Shown here in pieces: positions 35,583-44,698 of a stretch of DNA of 64,000 nucleotides (positions within the stretch are counted from its first letter, which is position 1; every line of letters starts with the position of its first letter). The notes beneath the pieces are model-generated. The model made no database searches. It was not told where the DNA came from and saw only the letters and a list, made by a program, of their open reading frames with translations. The stretch spans positions 118,211 to 182,210 of the forward strand of contig DXBM01000050.1 in the NCBI GenBank assembly GCA_019116525.1, in the 5' to 3' direction. This stretch comes from Candidatus Olsenella pullistercoris. GTDB taxonomy: Bacteria > Actinomycetota > Coriobacteriia > Coriobacteriales > Atopobiaceae. Made by a program: the position numbers and the translations under genes.

Positions 35583-36422
35583 ATGCGCGCAACGGTCCTG
35601 ATGGAGAACTCAACGCCCTCGAGCCGCCTGCTCGCTCGCCACGGCCTCTCGCTGTGGCTCGAGCTCGCGGACGGGAGGCGCATCCTCTTTGACATGGGCC
35701 CCGACGAGGGGTTTATCGCCAACGCGCGGACGCTTGGCGTGGATGTGACCACGGCTGACGCGGCGGTGCTCAGCCACGGTCACTACGATCACGGCGGCGG
35801 CCTGCCCGCGTTCCTCTCCGCGTGCGCCGCCGCGGGTCGCGACGTTCCCGTGTACGTGCGCGAGGGGTCGTTCGACGAGCACGTGTCGGGGACGCATGCG
35901 AGCCGTCACGCCATCGGGATCGACCCCGAGCTCGCGCGCGACCCGCGGGTGCGCGTTGTGAGCGAACGGCACGACCTGGGCGACGGGCTCACGCTCTTCT
36001 CGACGTCCCGGCGCGCCCACCCGTCCGCCCGCTCGAACGCGCGCCTGCTCAGGCGCTGCGAGGACGGACGCCTTGCCCCCGACGACTTTGCCCACGAGCA
36101 GAGCCTGCTCGTGCGGGAGGGAGGGCGCCTCATTCTGGTCTCGGGCTGCTCTCACGGGGGAGTCCTCAACATCATGGACGCTGCGGAGGGGCTTGCCGGA
36201 GCGCCGCTCGATGCCGTGCTGGCCGGCATGCACCTCATGGACCCGAGCGGGGGCTCCGTGGAGGACGCCTGCCTCGTGCGCGAGCTTGCCCGCGAGCTCG
36301 ACGAGCGCGGCGTCCGCTGCCTCACCTTCCACTGCACCGGCATCGAGGCGTTCTCGATCCTGCGCGACCGCCTTGGCGAGCGGGTCGGCTACCTGCACGT
36401 GGGCAGCCGCGTGGACGTCTGA
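35583..36422 (+). CDS. MBL-fold metallohydrolase
   Basis: VLSHGHYDHGGGLPAFL; GCSHGGVLNIM; AGMHL. Confidence 0.95.
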   Translation: MRATVLMENSTPSSRLLARHGLSLWLELADGRRILFDMGPDEGFIANARTLGVDVTTADAAVLSHGHYDHGGGLPAFLSACAAAGRDVPVYVREGSFDEHVSGTHASRHAIGIDPELARDPRVRVVSERHDLGDGLTLFSTSRRAHPSARSNARLLRRCEDGRLAPDDFAHEQSLLVREGGRLILVSGCSHGGVLNIMDAAEGLAGAPLDAVLAGMHLMDPSGGSVEDACLVRELARELDERGVRCLTFHCTGIEAFSILRDRLGERVGYLHVGSRVDV

Positions 36423-36460
36423 GGCGCGCCGGTCTTGTCGCCGTTCTTGTCGCCGTGGTT

Positions 36461-36522
36461 TGGGTGCGATCGTGGCCGTTGTTTGCCACATATTTCGAGA
36501 ACAGCTGCCAAAAACGCACCCA
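36461..36522. repeat. Intergenic element bounded by TGGGTGCG / CGCACCCA
   Basis: Inverted 8-bp ends plus GTTTGCC...GGCAAAC-like interior symmetry. Confidence 0.35.
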
Positions 36523-36567
36523 CGGGCCGTGCGCTAGAATCTCGGCAACCCGGGAGGCGAGAATCGC

Positions 36568-37071
36568 ATGGCAACACCTGATTTCATCCTGCGCCTGCGC
36601 GAGCGGATTGGCCACGACCTGCTGTGGCTTGTCGGCGTGACGGCGTACGTGGAGGACGGCCGAGGGCGCGTGCTGCTGGGGCGGCGTGCGGACACGGGCG
36701 AGTGGGCGCTCGTCTACGGCATCAACGAGCCCGGCGAGGAGCCGGCCGACACCGTGGTTCGCGAGGTCGCCGAGGAGACGGGCGTGGACGTGGTGCCCAC
36801 GGACCTGGTGCGCGTGCGCGCCCAGCAGGACGAGACCATCTATGCTAACGGGGACCGCACGCAGTACCTGGACCTCATGTTCGCGTGTCGGCTGGCGGAG
36901 GGCGGGAGCGCCGAGCCGCGCGTGGCTGACGACGAGAGCCTCGAGGTGGGATGGTTCGCGCCGGACGCGCTTCCGGAGCCGCTGGCCGCGTCGACGACGG
37001 AGCGGCTGGAGGCGATTGCCGTGTGGCGCGCCGCGGGCGCGGGACCCGCGCTCTTCTTGTTGGGGGAGTGA
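36568..37071 (+). CDS. NUDIX hydrolase
   Basis: GEEPADTVVREVAEETGVDV NUDIX box. Confidence 0.95.
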   Translation: MATPDFILRLRERIGHDLLWLVGVTAYVEDGRGRVLLGRRADTGEWALVYGINEPGEEPADTVVREVAEETGVDVVPTDLVRVRAQQDETIYANGDRTQYLDLMFACRLAEGGSAEPRVADDESLEVGWFAPDALPEPLAASTTERLEAIAVWRAAGAGPALFLLGE

Positions 37072-37397
37072 GGCGGCGCGTCTGTCGCTGCGACGGGCGG
37101 ATCGTGGTCTGCGCTTGCTCCGTGCGCCTCGGGGCAGGGAGAGGGACAGAGGTGCCTGCGAGGCGAGGAACTGGCTCGTTTTGGCGGAAGTGCGCGCCCG
37201 TCGTTTACAGAGAGCCCTGCTCAAACGGGTCCAACTGGGGCGACGCCCGACAAATCGAGCTCGGAAGGAGCCCTTGCGAATTTGAGCCGTGCACTTCGCC
37301 CCTTTGGAGCCAATGGATGTCCGTCTGACCTCCTCGATGGTCGCGAGCCGTCCCTGTTGGCTACCATGACGTGAACCATTGCAGCGAGAGGAGACGC

Positions 37398-38546
37398 ATG
37401 CGCTACAGGGAGCTGGGCCGCACTGGCCTGCGCGTCAGCGAGATCGGCTTTGGCGGCGAGTGGATGGACGGAGCACCGGAGGAGGCGCGCGCCGTGGTGG
37501 ACGCGGCGGAGGCCGCGGGCGTGAACGTCCTTGACTGCTGGATGCCCGACCCCACGCGCCGCTCCAACCTCGGCGACGCTCTGGCCGGCCGACGCGAGCG
37601 CTGGGTCATCCAGGGCCATCTCGGCTCCACCTGGCAGGGCGAGCAGTACGTGCGCACGCGCGACCTTGCGCAGGTGCGCCCGGCCTTCGAGGACCTGCTC
37701 GAGCGCTTCCACACCGACTACATGGACCTCGGCATGATTCACTACGTGGATAAGCCTGCCGAGTTTCTCGAGCTCATGGATGACAGCCCCTTCATGGGCT
37801 ACGTGCGCGAGCTGCGCGCGGCGGGCACCATCCGCCACGTGGGCCTCTCGACGCACAACCCCGAGGTCGCGCGGCTGGCCGTGGAGAGCCCCGAGATCGA
37901 GGCGATCCTCTTCTCCGTGAACCCGGCCTTTGACATGATGCCCGCTGCCGATGACCTTGACGCCTACTTCGACGAGCGCGGGGAGGCCGCGGCGACGGAC
38001 GGCATGACGCCCGAGCGCGCCGAGCTCTACGCTCTCGCCGAGGAGACGGGCACGGGCATCACGGTCATGAAGGGCTACATGGGCGGTCGCCTCTTCGACG
38101 CCTCGCAGTCGCCCTTCGGCGTGGCGCTCACGCCCGTCCAGTGCCTGCACTACGCGCTCACGCGCCCGGCGGTGGCAAGCGTGATGGTGGGATTCGGCGA
38201 GCCTGCGCACGTGGCCGACGCCGTTGCCTACGAGAGCGCGACGGATGCCGAGAAGGACTACGCCTCCGTGCTCGCCGGCGCGCCGCGCCACGCCTACGTG
38301 GGACAGTGCACCTACTGCGGCCACTGCGCGCCGTGCCCGCGCGGGATCGACATCGCCTCGGTGAACAAGTTCTTCGACCTGGCCACGAGCTACGACCAGG
38401 TGCCGGACTCGCTGCGCGAGCACTACCGCGCGCTCGGACCCACGGCGGCGGACTGTGTTGCGTGCCACGCGTGCGAGGGCCGCTGCCCCTTTGGCGTGCG
38501 CGTGGCCGAGCGCATGGCCGCGGCCGCGGAGCTCTTCGGCTGCTAG
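37398..38546 (+). CDS. Aldo/keto reductase with C-terminal 4Fe-4S domain
   Basis: MRYRELGRTGLRVSEIGFGGEWMDG...CTYCGHCAPCPRGIDIASVNKFFDL...CVACHACEGRCPFGV. Confidence 0.95.
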   Translation: MRYRELGRTGLRVSEIGFGGEWMDGAPEEARAVVDAAEAAGVNVLDCWMPDPTRRSNLGDALAGRRERWVIQGHLGSTWQGEQYVRTRDLAQVRPAFEDLLERFHTDYMDLGMIHYVDKPAEFLELMDDSPFMGYVRELRAAGTIRHVGLSTHNPEVARLAVESPEIEAILFSVNPAFDMMPAADDLDAYFDERGEAAATDGMTPERAELYALAEETGTGITVMKGYMGGRLFDASQSPFGVALTPVQCLHYALTRPAVASVMVGFGEPAHVADAVAYESATDAEKDYASVLAGAPRHAYVGQCTYCGHCAPCPRGIDIASVNKFFDLATSYDQVPDSLREHYRALGPTAADCVACHACEGRCPFGVRVAERMAAAAELFGC

Positions 38547-38549
38547 GCC

Positions 38550-39680
38550 GTGACGGGGAGGGGCGTGACAGAGCCCCGTCTCACTGCCACGCCTTACCGT
38601 TCGCTGACGTTGGTCTGCCATCATGCCCCTGAGAAGGGGGTGGTGGCCTTGGGCATTGAGGCGATGCTCGGGCACGCGAGCATTGCGGGCGTCCCGGTCT
38701 CGCAGGACCTCGTCAACGTTGCCTTTGTCGTGGTGTTTCTCGGCATCCCGCTCGTTGTCCTGCTCGTCGCGCGCCTCTGCGCGGCGCGGCGCGACCGCAT
38801 CGAACGGCGTGCGCCAAAGGCAGCGGTCTTTTCGGGGGAGCTGCTCGAAGAGCTGCCCGCGGGCGCGCGGCCAGAGGTGCTGGGGATTCCCTTCTGCGGG
38901 CAGGTGGGCCGCCGGACCTTCGCGCTCTCGGTGCTCTCGCTGCTGCGCGACGGGCGCCTCGCAATGACGCCGACGGACTCGCCGGGAGAGGGGGCCTATC
39001 GCTTTGACGTGCTCGACCGGAGCCTGCTCGCAGGGACAGACCTGGCCTCTGCGACCGTGCGCGTCTGCCTGCCTGAGGGCTCGCCTGACAATACGGTCGG
39101 GGGAGCCATCGCGCGCTACGTGAAGAAGCCCGACGACGCGCGCGATCCCGTGCGCAACTTCATGAAGCTCGCCAACGCCCGTGTCGCGGAGGAGAAATAC
39201 CTGTCCGAGAAGGACGGCGAGCTCGGGAACGCGACCGCCGCCCTCATGCTGGCGCAGATCATCGTGGGGTCGTGCCTCATCGCGTTCACGACGCTGCCCG
39301 GGCTCTCTGCGATCGCCGTCGTGATCGGAGGGTTCGTTGTCCTGATTTGCGTGCAGGGAGTTCGCGGCCCGAGAGCCGACGCCGACAAGCTCCGTGAGGC
39401 GCTCGCGCGTGCGGACGCGCACCGTCGGTGGATCGTCGAGCGCTGCCGCGCGGGCGAGGCGCTGCTGGGGTCGGCGGCGCACGTTGACCGGACGCTGCGC
39501 TTCGCGCTGGCGTTCGGTCTCAGCGACGAGGTCGTGGCCGGGCTCGCCCGCAGCTCGGACGACGACAGCATGACGCAGTTCCTCGCCCCGCCGGCCGAGG
39601 GCTTCCCCTCGCCGCTGCGCGCGCTCGAGGAGCTCTTCGATGTCGCGGTCCACGAGGACTATCGCGCGAGCGACAGCTAG
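38550..39680 (+). CDS. DUF2207-like membrane protein (start uncertain; true start may be about 38640)
   Basis: TM segments and DUF2207 C-terminal-like organisation, paired with 39690..40694. Confidence 0.6.
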   Translation: MTGRGVTEPRLTATPYRSLTLVCHHAPEKGVVALGIEAMLGHASIAGVPVSQDLVNVAFVVVFLGIPLVVLLVARLCAARRDRIERRAPKAAVFSGELLEELPAGARPEVLGIPFCGQVGRRTFALSVLSLLRDGRLAMTPTDSPGEGAYRFDVLDRSLLAGTDLASATVRVCLPEGSPDNTVGGAIARYVKKPDDARDPVRNFMKLANARVAEEKYLSEKDGELGNATAALMLAQIIVGSCLIAFTTLPGLSAIAVVIGGFVVLICVQGVRGPRADADKLREALARADAHRRWIVERCRAGEALLGSAAHVDRTLRFALAFGLSDEVVAGLARSSDDDSMTQFLAPPAEGFPSPLRALEELFDVAVHEDYRASDS

Positions 39681-39689
39681 GGGGCACAG

Positions 39690-40694
39690 ATGAGCGTCAT
39701 CACCAACTTCCTCTACTACGTCGTCCTTCCGTACGCGCTCGCCCTCGCCATGGTGCGCCTTTCGGACCGCGCGCGCTTCGCGCACGTTGACCGCTCGGAC
39801 ATCCGCGACGGCTACCTGCGCGAGCCTCCCAGCACCGACGAGCCGATGTTCCTGGCGCGCGTCATGGACGAGGACTTCGTGCTCTCCGGTGTCACGGCGA
39901 CCCTGCTTGCCCTCGAGCGCAAGGGCGTCGTGCGGATCGAGCGCGTTCCCACAGCGTGGCGCTGCCTGAGGATCGACGACCGGATGGACGAGGCCCGCGC
40001 GGCCAAGGCGCTCGCCCAGCGTGCTGCCAGCCTCGAGCGCGAGACCGTCCGCGTCTCCCTAGCGGCCGACGTGCGGCCAGAGCGCCTCACAGCGTACGAG
40101 CGCATGGCGCTTGAGCAGGTCTTTGTTGACGGGCGGACGAGCATCACGGCCGAGGAGCTCGCGGAGGCGCGCCTTGAGGTTCCTGCCTACCTCGCGCGCC
40201 AGGGACGTCGCCTGTCTGACATGGCGACGCGCGACATGCAGGGGCGCCATCTCGTCGAGGGCGTCTCGCCGTCGCTCTTCTGGCTCGCCGTCGTCCTTCT
40301 CGTTGCGTATGTGCTCGGGGCCTTCCTGCTCGTGGGCTTTGACGTGCTGCCCATGATTTTCTTCGGCCTGCCGGGGCTTGCCATGATGGTCGCGTACTCG
40401 CGGCCGCGCGAGGTCTACACGGCCGAGGGCCGCACGCTGCTCGTGCGCTGCCACGCGTTCCAGCGCTACCTCGTCGAGCTCACGCGCACGCGCGACGCGC
40501 GCCTCACCGACGTCGCGCTGTGGGGCGAACAGCTGGTCTATGGCGTTGCCGTCAATGCGGTGGGAGCCGCTCCGCGCGAGCTCTTCCCCAAGGTCGAGTC
40601 CGGCCGCGCCCCTGCAGCGCCCGACTGGTACGTTGCTTATGCGCGCGCCCACGACGAGAAGAACGCCAGCTCGCGCCCGCTCCCGCCCTCCTAG
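39690..40694 (+). CDS. DUF2207-like (C-terminal region) membrane protein
   Basis: DFVLSGVTATLLALERKGVVRIE...FQRYLVELTRTRDARLTDVALWGEQLVYGVAVNAV. Confidence 0.7.
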   Translation: MSVITNFLYYVVLPYALALAMVRLSDRARFAHVDRSDIRDGYLREPPSTDEPMFLARVMDEDFVLSGVTATLLALERKGVVRIERVPTAWRCLRIDDRMDEARAAKALAQRAASLERETVRVSLAADVRPERLTAYERMALEQVFVDGRTSITAEELAEARLEVPAYLARQGRRLSDMATRDMQGRHLVEGVSPSLFWLAVVLLVAYVLGAFLLVGFDVLPMIFFGLPGLAMMVAYSRPREVYTAEGRTLLVRCHAFQRYLVELTRTRDARLTDVALWGEQLVYGVAVNAVGAAPRELFPKVESGRAPAAPDWYVAYARAHDEKNASSRPLPPS

Positions 40695-42136
40695 GCGGTC
40701 TCCCTGGGGAGGATGCGCTCGCAGAACGCCTGGTAGTCGACCTCGTTCTGGTCTGCGTAGGCGCGGGCGAAGTCCCACATGGCGTCCTCGAGGGCGTGCC
40801 CGTCGTCGAGGTAGGCGGCGATGGCAACCTCGTCGCCGGTGCGGGCGTGCGCGTGCGCGAGCGACCACGCGCAGAGCTGCGCGACGTTCTCGAGGCTCTC
40901 CGGGCCCACCGCGGCGAGGTCGATCGAGCCCTTGCCGTTCCAGAGCTGGCGCACGTAGTAGTCGCGCGTGCCGCCGCCCGCCGTGGGCACGCTCGTCCAA
41001 CCCAATAGAAAGTCGCTTGTGGACTGCACGAGGCGCTGGCCCTCCACCACGCGCTCGCCGTGGCTCGCAAGGCCGCTCGGGCGCCAGTAGCGCTCCACGA
41101 CGGACTCCTCCGCCTCCTTGACCTGGAGGACCAGCGGGTCGTCCTCGTCGCGGCCGGTGAGCAGCGCGACCCAGGCGCGCCGCCCCACAGATCCCACGCC
41201 CACGACCTTGCGCGCGGCGTCCTGCAGGCGGTAGTGGCCGAGAAGGACGCGGCGGTCGCGGGGGATGCTCCCGAAGTAAGTGCTGAGCAGACCGCGCAGG
41301 GCGTGGGAGAGCTGTGCGGGATCGTAGCCCTGCTCCGCGGAAAGCTCCGCGAGCGGCACCAGCTCGGGCGGACGCGAATCAAAGCGCAGACGTCCGTCGT
41401 CGCGCACGGTCAGCCGGTCTGCCGCGCGCACGCTGTCCTTCTCGCGCGCCTTCTCGACGACCTTGCGAATCGTGCGGCCCGTCTTGCCGTCGAGCTCAAA
41501 CTCGTCGAGCATCCGCTCCACGTCGAGGTGGGCGTGCCAGACGTCCAGCTCGCCCATTTCCGCAAAGTGGACCATCGCGCGACGATACTGCTTGGCGCAG
41601 GCGCGCACGGCGTCCTTGCGATCCTGCTTGGAGAAGCCCCGGTCGCGCCCGCAGATCTCGATGCTCGCCACAAGGCGCATGACGTCCCACTCCCAGGGCC
41701 CGGGCGCGGTCTCGTCAAAGTCGTTGACGTCAAAGACGAGGTGGCGCGTGTGGCTCATGAAGATGCCGAAGTTGCCGACGTGCGCGTCGCCGATGCACTG
41801 GACCTCGATGCCGGTGACGGGCATGGTGGCGAGGTCGGCAGCCATGATGACGGCGCTGCCGCGGTAGAACGTGAACGGCGAGACGCCCATGCGCTCGTAG
41901 CGCAGCGGCACGAGGCTCGGGTCGCGCGTGACGGACTGCTGCTCGAGGAGGTCCACGGCGGTGTCACTGGACGCGCGTTGCTTCCAGGTGCCGAGCGAGG
42001 CGATCGGACACGCCTCGCGCGCGGCGAGGCCGGCGGCGCGGCGCTCCTCGACGGACGGCGCGGGCCGGTACAGCACTGCCTGCGGGCTGGGCGCGGCGTT
42101 CTTCTCGACCTCTTCGAGCGGCGTCTGCTCGTACAT
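40691..42136 (-). CDS. DUF2252 family protein
   Basis: RMGVSPFTFYRGSAVIMAADLA...CIGDAHVGNFGIF...FDVNDFDETAPGPWEWDVMRLVASI. Confidence 0.95.
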   Translation of the reverse strand: MYEQTPLEEVEKNAAPSPQAVLYRPAPSVEERRAAGLAAREACPIASLGTWKQRASSDTAVDLLEQQSVTRDPSLVPLRYERMGVSPFTFYRGSAVIMAADLATMPVTGIEVQCIGDAHVGNFGIFMSHTRHLVFDVNDFDETAPGPWEWDVMRLVASIEICGRDRGFSKQDRKDAVRACAKQYRRAMVHFAEMGELDVWHAHLDVERMLDEFELDGKTGRTIRKVVEKAREKDSVRAADRLTVRDDGRLRFDSRPPELVPLAELSAEQGYDPAQLSHALRGLLSTYFGSIPRDRRVLLGHYRLQDAARKVVGVGSVGRRAWVALLTGRDEDDPLVLQVKEAEESVVERYWRPSGLASHGERVVEGQRLVQSTSDFLLGWTSVPTAGGGTRDYYVRQLWNGKGSIDLAAVGPESLENVAQLCAWSLAHAHARTGDEVAIAAYLDDGHALEDAMWDFARAYADQNEVDYQAFCERILPRETA

Positions 42137-42259
42137 GGGGCTCCTCTCGTCTCGCGGGATCATGATACGTGAGTGCGGGCGGCTCCAATGCGTGCGCTGG
42201 GGAGTCGGCCGCATCCTCCCGGTCGACTTTTGCCCGCAGAGGCACTCAGGGACGCGGGC

Positions 42260-42414
42260 TGTGTCACTTTAGGCGAGATATGAGTGGCTGAAACGGCGTG
42301 TCACTCGACTTAAGCAGAAGTTGAAGCAAGTTACCTGGCCTTTCTCTGCGCTCGTCCAGCCATATTCCCGAGACTGGGAAGCGAGGTCACTCAAATCTCG
42401 CCTAAAGTGACACA
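42260..42414. mobile_element. MITE-like / IS-remnant element with 27-bp terminal inverted repeats
   Basis: TGTGTCACTTTAGGCGAGATATGAGTG / CACTCAAATCTCGCCTAAAGTGACACA, one mismatch; no ORF inside. Confidence 0.75.
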
Positions 42415-42457
42415 CCACCCCTCCCTAGGTGCCTTGCCTGCGCGTCGCGTCGCACTC

Positions 42458-42471
42458 GTGACAAAAGTCAC
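42458..42471. promoter_or_regulatory. Candidate operator GTGAC-AAAA-GTCAC
   Basis: Perfect inverted repeat upstream of ABC export operon. Confidence 0.4.
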
Positions 42472-42523
42472 TTCTGCGGTTGCGGGCCGCCTGTGACAAT
42501 GGCGCCAAGAGAAAGGGGCCGCC

Positions 42524-43486
42524 ATGTCACACACGCAGACCGCATCATCACAAGACGTCGTCCGCGTCACCGGGCTCGTCAAGCGCTATCGCGAGCTCGT
42601 CGCGCTCGATCACCTGGACCTCTCCGTGCGCAAGGGGGAGATCTTTGGCCTCCTGGGCCCCAACGGCTCGGGCAAGACCACGGCCATCAACTGCATCCTC
42701 CAGCTGCTCTCCTACGACCGCGGCACCATCGAGCTCTTCGGCGAGCCAATGGCGCCGAACCGCTACGACCTCAAGGCGCGCGTGGGTGTGGTCCCGCAGC
42801 AGGTGGCCGTCTTCGACGAGCTCACCGTGCGCGAGAACGTGGACGCCTTCTGCGCGCTCTACGTGCGCGACCGCCGCCGGCGCCGCCAGCTCGTGGACGA
42901 GGCGATCGACTTCGTGGGCCTCGGCGACTACGCGCGCTTCCGCCCGGCCAAGCTCTCCGGCGGCCTGGCGCGGCGGCTCAACATCGCCTGCGGCATCGCG
43001 CACCGCCCCGAGCTCATCTTCTTCGACGAGCCCACCGTCGCCGTGGACCCGCAGAGCCGCGCGAACATCTTGGACGGCATCTGCCGCCTGCGCGACAAGG
43101 GCGCCACGGTGGTCTACACGAGCCACTACATGGAGGAGGTCGAGCAGATCTGCGGCCGCATCATGATCTGCGACCGCGGGCGCGCCGTGGCGCAGGGCAC
43201 CGCCGACGAGCTCAAGCGCATGATCAGCCTCGGCGAGAAGATCACGGCTGAGGTGGGCGGGCTTCCCGAGGGCACGCTCGAGCGCCTACGCGGCCTCTCG
43301 CACGTGCTCTCGGCGGACTGCGCGGACGGCATGTTGCGCCTGACCTGCGAGGCGAGCGCTCACAACCTCACCGACGCGCTCGGCGTGCTGACCGCGGCCG
43401 GCGTGCGCCTGGGGCGCGTGTGGTCCGAGCCGCCCACCTTGAACGATGTCTTCCTCGAGCTCTGCGGCCGCGAGCTGCGCGACTAG
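42524..43486 (+). CDS. ABC transporter ATP-binding protein (drug/ABC-2 export type)
   Basis: GPNGSGKTTAINC; LSGGLARRLNIACGI; IFFDEPTVAVD. Confidence 0.95.
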   Translation: MSHTQTASSQDVVRVTGLVKRYRELVALDHLDLSVRKGEIFGLLGPNGSGKTTAINCILQLLSYDRGTIELFGEPMAPNRYDLKARVGVVPQQVAVFDELTVRENVDAFCALYVRDRRRRRQLVDEAIDFVGLGDYARFRPAKLSGGLARRLNIACGIAHRPELIFFDEPTVAVDPQSRANILDGICRLRDKGATVVYTSHYMEEVEQICGRIMICDRGRAVAQGTADELKRMISLGEKITAEVGGLPEGTLERLRGLSHVLSADCADGMLRLTCEASAHNLTDALGVLTAAGVRLGRVWSEPPTLNDVFLELCGRELRD

Positions 43487-43495
43487 GGGGCGGCC

Positions 43496-44698
43496 ATGGG
43501 AACCTCGTTTCTGGTGAGCGTCAAGAGCCTCGTGCGCACGCCCTCGGTGATCGTGTGGGTGCTGGCGTTTCCCCTCATCATGTCCGCCATCTTCCTCTTC
43601 ATGTTCTCCGGCATGCGCACGGACGGCGCGGTGGACCCGGTGCCGGTGGCACTCGTGACGCCGGCGGCCGAGAAGGACGGCGCTCCCGCGGGCTCGTTCG
43701 AGCAGGTCGTGGACGCCCTCGCGGAGCCGGGGGAGGACCAACTGCTCGACCTGCGACGCGTGGAGACCGCTGGCGAGGCCGAAGACCTTCTAGCCGCCGG
43801 CGAGATCGACGGCTACTTCGAGCTCGCGCTCGACGGCACGCCCGCGCTCACGGTGGGCTCGGCCTACACGCTCTCGAGCGCGGACGGCGAGACGGCGGTC
43901 AACCGCACGATCCTGGAGACCGTCGCCAGCTCCTACGTGCAGTCGCGGGCCCTTCTGGAGGAGGTGGCGCGGCGTGACCCGGCGGCGCTCGCGGATCCCG
44001 CCGCAGTGGCGGATGCCCTGGGCATCCAGGTTGACGTGGAGCAGGTGCAGATCACGCACGCCCGGCCGGAGGAGATCGTGCGCTACTACTACGCGCTTCT
44101 CGGCATGGGTGCGCTCATGGCCTCCCAGGCGGGCATGCTCGCCGTGGCGTATGCGCAGCCCGGCGTCTCGGCGCTCGGGGCGCGCCGGGCGGTCTCGGGT
44201 ACCTCGCGTCTGCGGCAGCTCGCCGGCTGCGTGCTCGGCGCGTGGGCGGTCTCGACCGTGGCGCTGACGTTGGCCTTCGCGTTCCTGCGCCTTGTGGCGG
44301 GCGTGGACTTTGGCGGCCGAGAAGGACTTGCCCTCGTGTCCGTTGCCGTCTGCGCGCTGCTCGCCACGGCGCTCGGTGCGTGCGTGGGGGCGCTGCCCCT
44401 CTCGGCCGGCATCTCCGCACGTTCGGGTATCCTCACGGCGCTGACCTGCGTGCTCTCGCTCTTTGCCGGCCTCTACGGAACTGCGGCGATGGAGCTCGCG
44501 GACAACCTCGCCCACACGCTGCCGTGGACGAGCTGGGTGAACCCGACCAAGCTCGTGTGCGACACGTTCTACGCGCTCTACTACTACACCTCGCTCGCGC
44601 CGTTTGCCGCGCGCCTCGCCGCCTGCGTGGCGGGCGCGCTCGCCCTTCTCGCCGTGGCCGGCGCCATCTTTAGGAGGCAGAGCTATGAGCACCTTTAG
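43496..44698 (+). CDS. ABC-2 type permease
   Basis: TM-extracytoplasmic-TM layout; DLRRVETAGEAEDLLAAGEIDGYFEL as in ABC-2 permeases. Confidence 0.9.
   Translation: MGTSFLVSVKSLVRTPSVIVWVLAFPLIMSAIFLFMFSGMRTDGAVDPVPVALVTPAAEKDGAPAGSFEQVVDALAEPGEDQLLDLRRVETAGEAEDLLAAGEIDGYFELALDGTPALTVGSAYTLSSADGETAVNRTILETVASSYVQSRALLEEVARRDPAALADPAAVADALGIQVDVEQVQITHARPEEIVRYYYALLGMGALMASQAGMLAVAYAQPGVSALGARRAVSGTSRLRQLAGCVLGAWAVSTVALTLAFAFLRLVAGVDFGGREGLALVSVAVCALLATALGACVGALPLSAGISARSGILTALTCVLSLFAGLYGTAAMELADNLAHTLPWTSWVNPTKLVCDTFYALYYYTSLAPFAARLAACVAGALALLAVAGAIFRRQSYEHL

Noticed and set aside
37221-39785. 854-aa antisense ORF
   Set aside because: Covers a clear AKR and a membrane protein on the sense strand; composition is that of a spurious GC-rich frame.
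42480-43166. Alternative-frame ORFs within the ABC ATPase (228 aa and 252 aa)
   Set aside because: Frame 42524..43486 has the Walker A, signature and Walker B motifs; the others are shadow frames.
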